From the NCBI GenBank assembly GCA_013368315.1, contig JAACJM010000144.1, positions 150,470 through 214,469 of the forward strand: DNA of 64,000 nucleotides, written 5' to 3'. Source of the DNA: Tetrapyrgos nigripes. Its lineage: Eukaryota; Basidiomycota; Agaricomycetes; Agaricales; Campanellaceae. The notes beneath the pieces were generated by a model. It saw nothing but the letters and a program-made list of their open reading frames with translations. It had not been told where the DNA came from and searched no databases. Of this stretch, positions 56,090 through 64,000 are shown in pieces (position 1 is the stretch's first letter; every line of letters begins with the position of its first letter). The translations under genes were made by a program, and so were the position numbers.

Positions 56090-58854
56090 CTAATCACGGG
56101 AAAATAGAAAAGAGACCATTATAGAACCCAAAAGTACCGACAACGAGTACAATGAATAAATGCCTAAGAGAACCACAGTACAGCAGATCAAGCTCCAAGA
56201 GTCCTTAAGAATAATGGGATTGTTACTATCGGGAAAAGGGGAATTGTCTGACTCGTCCTCCTCTTTTACATTTGGAGTGTCCCCATCAACAGCCCCATCA
56301 ACAGCGGGGTCCAGGAAGACGGGGACGGTGGAACTGGAAGCGACGACAGTGTCTTCTAACTCGACGCCATAGGATTTAGAGTTAGGGAAGCTGTCACTGG
56401 CCACAGTGTCATCTTTCTCGGCATCAGGGGATGATTTGGAGTTGGGGAAGGCGTCATCGGTGAGAAAGGTATTGTCATTGTCATTGTGGGAGGGAGAATC
56501 GTCTGGGACAACATGGCGGGATGTTTGGCGGGATGTTTCATGTACCCAGTCTACTATTCGGTCGCTTGCAAGAGAATTGTCTGAGCTATCAGCGAGAGCT
56601 ATTTCATTTTGCTCGTGATCGGCTTTGACGTGGTCGACTTTGACTGGATCGGCTGGCTGATAAGGCAAATCTGGAGTCAATGATATCAGACGAGCTCAAA
56701 ACTGATTTACCTGAAATTTTACCTGACTTCATCCAGGGCCTTTTAATATCCCTATCTTTCAAATTCTCCAACACCCAGTCCAGTGCAGAAGTTTTGTTTT
56801 GAGAATCTTGTATGTGTTTCCAAACATGGTTATTGAACCATCGGGCATGTGCATCCAGAGTGGAGACATAGTTGAAATAATTAACAGGATCAACCAGAGG
56901 TCCCCACTCATGGACCCTCTGGATTGCAAACCGCAGGTTGCTGTCATCTTTCTATAGTATCCATCAGTGACTGGCTAAAAGACCTGGCATATATAGAGAC
57001 TCACGAATTGAGCACGAGCCACAAAGAGCGCGGATATGTGCATACTGGTAGCAAGACCATAGAGCGGATACAGTATGTTGAGGCATGCATAGACGGCGGC
57101 ACCACTGAGGAGACCGGCACAAACCTGGTTCTTAGCGACCTCAAATTGGGCTACACGGAACTCCTGGACCAAGGCAGGAATGTCGAGGTTATGCCCGCGC
57201 AATGGCTTCGGAATTCGTTCTTTAAGCGTAGTCCAGTCCAGAAGAGTCGTTATATAAACCAACTGTTCTTGTGTAAGCGTTGGCCCAATGGAAAGACTGA
57301 TTATGACATATTGATCGGCTCTGGAGTATTCGCTCAGCCCAAGGTCCTTAGAGCTGTTAACTACTGGTCGAACGAGACGCTCCGCAAATAGTTGAACTCT
57401 GGAATGTGTTAGTGGTAGGGTCACAATGTAGTGATGGAAGCACTCACGGTAGTCCATGTGATGTCCAAATGTCCTCTACGACGTTATCCAGAGGACGCCT
57501 GAACGAAGACTCTAGGGGTAGAAGGCCGGGTTGTTTGCGGGCCAGATCCATGATTTCGTCACGCCTCAACGGGTAATCACCAGCAGGCTCCACTTGTGCT
57601 CTTAAATCGGCAAGAGTCATCCATGTGCGTGTTAACTTGGAGAAGACCGCGAGATAAGAATATCGTAAGATCTTCTCCGAAGGAGAGGGCAGAGCGCGAA
57701 ACAAATTCCGGTGATGCATGCTAAGCGTTTCACAGCAGATGTGGAAGATGAAGGGTTTGACATGGTGTGTCAATGTCAGGTCAACAGTGATGCGCGTGGC
57801 GAAGACTTTGGAAACCGCGGCATGATGGGCAAGCTGCTTGGACGCATCTCGGCGGGTTTGATACCACTCGGATTCAGTCAAAGTTTCAGTTAGTTCTGCA
57901 ACTTCTTTCTTCTCCTTTTCCGGGAACGTGTCAAAGAGCTTGTCCAAGTCCTGGCCGCCCTCATCTTCAATTGTCTGAAAGGAAAATTAGGTCAAGAAGA
58001 TGAAAACACGCTTTGGAAACGCACCTTAAATATACGGAGAAGATTGTAGCTGCAGCATATTTGCTGTGACTCCAAGAAGTTATCCCAATCGAGCACCTGT
58101 TGAATAGCCAGAATGGGTATATGAAGAAAGCTTGGGACGTGGTCTGTTCCGTCTGCCGCTTCCACGCTGGCGAGATAGGCGCGGAACTGGTTCTTGTTCG
58201 CCGCGAATCTGGCGCATGCTAGTAAGCTTCAGCGTAAACGAGTCAATGAGACAGACATACGTTGATAAGGATGATGTTTCGTTCGTGTTTCCGGATGCCG
58301 GTGTTCTCTTCGCCGATACGTCGGTACCCGCGTTTCAGCTGATCCGATAGTGCAAGCGTCAAGTTTTGAAGACTGCCGCTTATACGACGCATGTCATCGT
58401 AGTCGTCGCTGTCCGTAGGGGTATTATTGCTATTGCCCATTTTGGAACGTTTGGTGGGAGACTGCTCTTTATGACTGCGAGATTGGTCTTTTCGGGGAGA
58501 AATAGAACCTGTCCGGGATGACGAAGGTGTTGAAACCAGGTGGTAGGATGATTTGGTTACAGTCTGTGACCTAGTTTTAGGGTCCGTGACGATCGGACGA
58601 CCACGGTAGGTCTGTTGGTCTTCCTTGGAAGGGGAAGGTCTCCGAGGTGAAGTTCGCTTTAGAGGGGAGAGTGGGCGAGGTGAACCACTTTGCTGGGAAG
58701 TGGAAGATGCAGAGAAGAGGGGGGGAACGTCTACGTAGACGGTTCGCTTTGTAGGGGAACGACCTCGAGGGGAACGACTGTCCTTGGAAGATGAGCGACG
58801 TCGCTTTGTAGGGGAGGATGTGCCGGAAGGGGTTTTGTGATCAGAGGAGCGCAT
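56090..58854 (-). CDS. Unknown protein A (about 844 aa), probable tail-anchored membrane protein
   Basis: Six exons: 58,257-58,854, 58,025-58,218, 57,448-57,974, 57,005-57,398, 56,711-56,951 and 56,090-56,670, with total length divisible by three. The donor of exon 1 was chosen to keep frame (an earlier GTATGT lies four bases away). Residues 1-170 are a basic Ser/Pro/Arg/Lys leader with repeated SPTKR and SPxR motifs, like sites for proline-directed kinases. The middle 450 residues are helical (DNFLESQQICCSYNLLRIFK, EKEKKEVAELTETLTE, LRYSYLAVFSKLTRTWMTL) with a hydrophobic patch (VCAGLLSGAAVYACLNILY). The acidic region near 620-780 precedes a C-terminal hydrophobic segment (SLICCTVVLLGIYSLYSLSV) close to the end, as in tail-anchored proteins. 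No family recognised. Confidence 0.58.
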
Positions 58855-58925
58855 CCTTTAACCGGTTGCTCAGAAGGTGAGTTGTTGAAGAGGCGAACTC
58901 TACAACAAGGCGGATTGACAGACGA
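58802..58925 (-). repeat. 124-bp duplication, original at gene A
   Basis: Partner of 55,891-56,014. Here it is continuous with the full gene A coding region. Confidence 0.9.
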
Positions 58926-59099
58926 ACTGTACCATAAAGAGTCGTGCGTTTGTCGTGTGTTTCGGGAATAAGTACTTATGGTATTACAATACGAATCTTT
59001 CAATTAGCCAAGAGCGCAGCCCAATGCACGAGAGTTTTTCCCACCAATAGTCAAAAACACAATAGCCCCCATTCCGCCCCATTGTCGTACGTGCCACCA

Positions 59100-59175
59100 G
59101 GCATCCGAATCCATTTCGGTGCTTTCTACAGGACGAATGCGTTTCGTTCTGGTGCAGCTAGAATGCGGTTCTACC
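59100..59175 (-). repeat. 85-bp dispersed element, copy 4 (inverted)
   Basis: The reverse complement gives CGCATTCTAGCTGCACCAG, then ACGAAACGCATTCGTCC, then GCACCGAAATGGATTCGGAT. Opposite orientation to the other three. Confidence 0.68.
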
Positions 59176-59532
59176 TGCACTTCACGTCCTACAGTCTGGT
59201 CGACTCCGACTATTCCCCCAGATATAGTTCGGCTCATCTGGTCGCATAAGTCGCTCTTCAGATGCTTGGAGAGCATTCGTGAAGTACAAGGTATCTTCCA
59301 CTCGAATCCTTACTCCTGGCACAGGCTAATGGGATTATCTCCTTCCATGTTATTCCAACCACGGAAATGGGATCATCTCTCCTTCCAGGCTTCCAATCAC
59401 GGAATACAAATGTATACGCTTAGATGGGAAGAAGGATTCGGACGGGAAAACATAAAGGGAGGGAGAACAAGAATTAGGGAGAACTAGGCTCCTGGTTTCC
59501 AAGGCAAACATGCCTACGACTTTATTGTTCTG

Positions 59533-60061
59533 ATGCTTTTTATACCAATGATTCACAATTTCTGCAGCATTCTCACTTCGCCATGTTCTCCTCTCTTACC
59601 AGGGGTTTCAGAGGATTTTCCGTATCCCCAGGTCCTGATGTGTGTGAGGTCTTTCTTGTACCACGGACATCTGTTGACTGTTTTGCAGGTTGTTTCCGGT
59701 GACTCGACTCAAGAAACCTCTCGTAATGTCAGTACCCGTTCAGCAACAGCATTTCCTCAGCTGAAAAGTTTTCAGGCAAACTCGTCGCTTCCCTCTGAAC
59801 TCCTCGACGGAATGGGTTCTCTCAAGCTACAGGAGGAGTTGTTGGTGAGTCCCAGTCACACCACAGCCTTGTCATAGACTTAACGTCGTATAGTCTCACT
59901 CGTCGCACTCGTCGCTACCAGCTGAGGGTATGGGAACCCTCAATATGGCTATGGGAGCCCTCAACATTGAGGATGACAATGCCATGCCGGGATCTTTCTC
60001 GCCAAGGATAATGAATTCAGCTGTACGCCCAGTTCTTGTTTCATCCTCAGCGTCGGTCTAA
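59533..60061 (+). CDS. Small hypothetical protein, two or more exons
   Basis: A secure 3' part: the exon ending at 59,844 (ELLDGMGSLKLQEELL), a 49-nt intron (GTGAGTCCC...CGTATAG) and the exon 59,894-60,061 (LPAEGMGTLNMAMGALNIED), ending in TAA. The open frame reaches back to ATG 59,533, but the N-terminal half looks like intron or leader (a GTGTGT...TTTTGCAG stretch lies there). The stop is only 12 bases before the ATG of the Tnp2 frame, so it could be an upstream frame of the same transposon. Function unknown. Confidence 0.38.
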
Positions 60062-60073
60062 TCTATTGCGATA

Positions 60074-63000
60074 ATGCCTCAGAATGATCAGACGTCAAGC
60101 AGTAGCCGGTTCGACGACGATTTGGTGACTCTTCTCACTGCAGCGACCATTACCGCGACTCCTGCGGACGGATCCTCGCACAACAAATTATTCTCTTCAT
60201 CGTGCGAAGCCTACCAGCAGGCCAGCACTTCCTCCCGTACCTATCGCCCCTTAGAGATGTCTGATGTCGTCGAGGGTCTGCAGGCTGCCGTTGCTGCACG
60301 CAGCCCTGTCTCCTCCCTGTCTCGGCGACCCGGACGTCAGTTTGGTTCAACTGCTGTGTATTTGCCTCGACGACCGTCAAATCAATCTCCAGCAGGTTCT
60401 CCACAGCCTACCACACCAAATTTCCTTACTCCACCGGCTTCAGATCCAGCGACTACACTTCGTGATCAGAAGGAACACTTGGCATTGGAAAATATGAGTG
60501 GGAGATTGGCGGAACACGAAGATATGCTGTTTGGTGATGCATTCTCGTCCTTGGATGCTGAACAGCAGGATTTGAAGCTGGAGTTGGCGCGTACTTTCTT
60601 GAAGAGCAGTCTAGGAGAGATTACGCAACTTCTTTCCAATGCACATCGCAGGCAGAAATCGGCCGCCCGTCGCAGTAGCAGTGATTCAGCCTCGAAGGTA
60701 GAGCAGCTCAATAATCAGAGAAAGGCCTTGCATGAACGCCTTCGAAGTCTCAGCGTCAAGATCGCTGCTTTGGACGCTTTCCGTGTTCCCAAGGCACCGG
60801 TTAGAATCAATGCAGGTAAGGTCTCCTTTTTTCCTGTTCTGTGTTATACATTCTCATTTGTCCTCAGATTATGTCTACAACTCGGACTTCCCTAAATTAG
60901 ATCAAATCAACCAAGTTTTGATTCTACTTGCTGTCATTTGCAACATGGTCATAGGTCTATCCATCACGCAATGCAACTTCCTCGTTGGGGTCGTGGTCTT
61001 GTTGGTGAAGTTGGGCATGTCCACGGGAGGGACTCATGACAGCAGCATCTCGTATTCCCCACACCTTCCCAGAACACCATCATCTCGGATATGCCGACAT
61101 CTCTTGCCGACGCTCTGAAAAAGTTTGGAGTTGAAGGTTCCTTTGATATGTATGCAGCGTGCCCCACATGCAACTTCACCAACAAGGCAACCATGTTAGA
61201 CAACAACGGCCAATCTCATTATCCCGAGACATGTGCCAACCTAGTTGTTGGCGAGAGTGGGAAGTCGATATGTGGAACTGGACTGTTGAATCGCCGTTCC
61301 AATGGCACAGCCCATCCAATCAAGCCCTACCTCGTCAGTTCCTTTCACGACTACCTGCTACCTGGCCCGTTGTCTTGCCGATCCTGCCTACCTTGGGCTC
61401 TCTGAACAAGGCAGCTGATGATGCTTACGAAGCCATTAATAGTGGAACCGCATGCAATGACGTTCAGAATGTTTTCGAAGCGAACTTCACTTCTGACTTC
61501 AAGGGACCAGACGGCATTAAAAATCATTATTTGTGGAACCGTGAAACCAAGATATCATCGTGGACCCACTCAATCCATTGGCGTCATCTCCTGTGCCAAC
61601 TTGGCCCTGGATCCTTCCATTCGCTATCTTCCCGAATACATGTATATTGCTGGCATTATACCCGGTCCAAAGGAACCGAACGTCGACGAAATGGATCACT
61701 TTGTGCGCCTGTGTCATCGAAGAAGTTTGCTACAGCTTGGAAGCCCAGTCTGAAGGTCTCGCCGAACGGCTGAATCGGAGTGGGAGACGGCGGTGGAGAT
61801 GGGAATTTTTCTTTCGACTAATGATCTTCCCGCTGCTCGAAAGGTGGCTGGATTTCAGGGCATCAACTCCGAGTTTATATGCACCCTGTGTCGGTTATGA
61901 GGAAGGGAACAGGTTATGAACACCAATCACTCACATTGGCCAACGCGAGATGTGAATGAACTACGTCGTCTGGCTGAGCAATATCGGGATGCTCAGACTG
62001 TTGCACAACGAAAGTCGCTTTTCAAACAGCACGGAGTTCGTTGGTCATCGTTCTGGATGCTGGAGTATTGGGACCCAACCAAGATGCTAGTCATCGATGC
62101 CATGCATTGCATCCTCGAGGGCATTGTTCATTACCACTGGATACTAGTGCCTCCAAGACTAAGACCGATTCAGAAAACTTCAAGTATGCGTATGACTGGC
62201 CATGGGTAGATTATTTGGACGACCTTGGCCCCCCAGGTCGCACTTTGGAGGAGAAGGACGTCCCATGTGTCGCGAAGGTTCAGCAAGCCCTTTGCATTTC
62301 CCTTCAGGGCGACAAGTCGCTCATGCTGGAAGGATTGTGGACCCGGTTATACAACAAGCCCAACTTGAATTCATTGCACTTCGTGGTGCACAATTTAGGG
62401 CTTTCGTTGGCGTTGAATGATATTTGGGAAGAGGTCGCCGACCTCTACCTGAAGCGAGTCACTCAGAAATCGAAGTCGAAGAACCCTGAAACACGGTTTC
62501 CTTTTTATAAAGAGGCAAATACAAAGTCTCACCTCGTCGCAATACTGATCAATTGGGTGAGATAATACTTCAATCTTTTTTTCCTGCGGTCTGATCCTTC
62601 TCGCAGAGATTGAAACAACCCATGCACGCAAGCCACAACCTTCCTGTTACCGGTACCCACGACACCCTTGCCCACATCCGCCATGTCATCGCCACGACTC
62701 AGACCCCATCATGGGTCAACTCTGTGCCTAAGAACTACGGTGACGCCGACGCAGGCACTCTCAAAGCTGACGAATGGAGGACCCTCAGCACCATCTATCT
62801 ACCCATTGCACTCGTGACGTTGTGGGGAGACGAACACTCTCCACCGAGTCAAGATCCTGCTGTTCTACAGAGTGTTTTGGATCATACTATGTGGCTCTTC
62901 CAGGCAGTAATGATAGTTTGCCGGAACACAATGACGACTGATCGTGCAGATGCATTTCGGGAGTTCGTTGATAAATGGGTCAACAATTTGCGTAAAGTAC

Positions 63001-63716
63001 ATCCTCATACAAGAGAACACGCTGCTCGCCCCAATATTCATGCAGCCGGTCACATATATGACTTCCTCATACGCTATGGACCCATACTTAACTGGTGGTG
63101 CTTTCCGTTTGAGCGTTTGGTCGGAACTTTGCAGAAGATTAATACTAGTGATCACATTGGTGGTAAGTAGTGACTGTTTTCAGTTATTGTCCTACTCACA
63201 TTGTTGTCCAGGCATCATGGAATCCACGATCATGAAAACCTTAGCACGTACAGCCAACATTCGCCGCTGGCTCAGACGTCCAGAGTGTCCTGAGGCAGTG
63301 AAGCAGCTCAAAGTTCTTTTCGACAAATGTTTCATTCCGGCAAATGCTCCTCCTCCCCAGGAGGAGAACCACGAGATGAAAGGCAATTTCCGTGCATATG
63401 CGAAGCACAAAGGCATCAATTTCTCTGGCGTGCATACACATTCCGGGAACTCTCATATCATTTATCGACCAGTCGGGAGTCCGTCAGCTATAGCTGGCCA
63501 AATAGAAGTCATTGAAGACATGTCCGCTGAACGTGGTACACCTATCCTCGTCCATGTCCGACCCTTTCCTCCGTTATCCCCACTTCCAGGCCACGACGTA
63601 CTCTTCTCAGCTCAGCGACGAGAAAGATATCATTGGTCTGGATCGTATCATAAGCCATGCCGCTCGTTTTGATTACTCTTATGGGAGATCAGTTCTTGTT
63701 GATCTCTCTAGGGATT
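60074..63716 (+). pseudogene. Tnp2-family (CACTA-type) transposase, decayed
   Basis: The first exon (60,074-60,811) is Ser/Pro-rich then coiled-coil-like. An intron (GTAAGG...CCTCAG) leads to VICNMVIGLSITQCNFLVG. Then come the zinc-binding type block CPTCNF, HYPETC and SICGTGLL, and SFHDYL. Next are SIGVISCANLALDPSIRY and PEYMYIAGIIPGPKEPNVDEM, a signature stretch of fungal Tnp2 proteins, then MLVIDAMHCILEGIVHYH, and the C-terminal part TRLYNKPNLNSLHFVVHN, NWWCFPFERLVGTLQKI and RRWLRRPECP. Introns lie near 62,560-62,608 and 63,165-63,211. Frameshifts occur near 61,030, 61,350, 61,540, 61,700 and 62,150, and there are in-frame TGA codons. It is not active. No terminal CACTA repeats were identified in the window. 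Confidence 0.78.
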
Positions 63717-63719
63717 GAA

Positions 63720-64000
63720 AATTTAGTCATCTCTGCCTCTGTTTTTGAGAAGTGGGTTATGGGAGGAAAGCTGAGGCAATGATAATCGTTGGTTCTGAGG
63801 CAGTGTCTGATAACATTGAAGGCAGGTTTTGGTGGCTCTCTTCCTCATCACGTTGATGAGGAGCAGCGGACAGGGACATTAGTTACGATAATGTGGACTA
63901 TTATATGACTTATCGCTATGTAGAGTACTTAGAGAACCATGGAATTTCCTTCTTATGCCATTTCCGCCTACGCCTCCGCACACGAAGTTTGACCAGGTTA
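63720..64000. other. Window end, no feature recognised
   Basis: About 280 bases after the transposase remnant. No TIR, gene or repeat partner seen. Confidence 0.4.

Overview
The window looks like nuclear DNA of a filamentous basidiomycete, most likely an agaricomycete. The evidence is short introns (about 50-62 nt) with GT/AG ends, a NACHT-type NOD-like receptor with a C2-like start, a tannase/feruloyl-esterase fragment, a T5orf172 (GIY-YIG-like) gene, and several fungal transposon families (Ty1/copia, chromodomain Ty3/gypsy, hAT, Tnp2). No bacterial operon, rRNA or tRNA gene was recognised.

Layout. 1-0.4 kb: 3' end of a tannase-family gene. 1.2-8.3 kb: a full copia retrotransposon with both LTRs, an initiator-tRNA-type primer site, and a polyprotein broken by two frameshifts. 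8.7-17.7 kb: an LTR fragment, then a 1.7-kb noncoding repeat (called X here) split by a chromodomain gypsy element (10,885-17,163, minus strand) with a GGACT target duplication. 17.8-18.4 kb: a small three-exon gene. 18.6-38.2 kb: a CpG-poor, repeat-dense island. It holds a tandem array, BED/hAT and copia remnants, a TIR element carrying TTAGGG-like repeats, two foldback elements, two solo LTRs with intact target duplications (GTAAG, ATATC) and a second, inverted copy of X. 38.65-44.06 kb: an NLR gene cut by a 1.96-kb TIR element. 44.5-46.9 kb: two minus-strand genes. 46.9-52 kb: a copia LTR and poorly coding DNA. 52.6-58.9 kb: three minus-strand genes of unknown function; two share an almost identical 5' end. 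59.5-63.7 kb: a small plus-strand gene, then a decayed Tnp2 (CACTA-type) transposase.

Main points. (1) The NLR reading frame is exact on both sides of the inserted TIR element, and the exon lengths outside it sum to a whole number of codons. (2) In the gypsy element every in-frame stop in pol is TGA in the same frame, and every substitution between its two LTRs is at a CpG-derived dinucleotide, which points to CpG-directed mutation. (3) Gypsy pol lies in the -1 frame to gag, with a slippery heptamer directly before the gag stop. (4) A 95-bp tandem duplication in the NLR gene has produced an in-frame 33-nt mini-exon.

All exon boundaries were read by eye from splice consensus and frame. No alignment or database search was possible.
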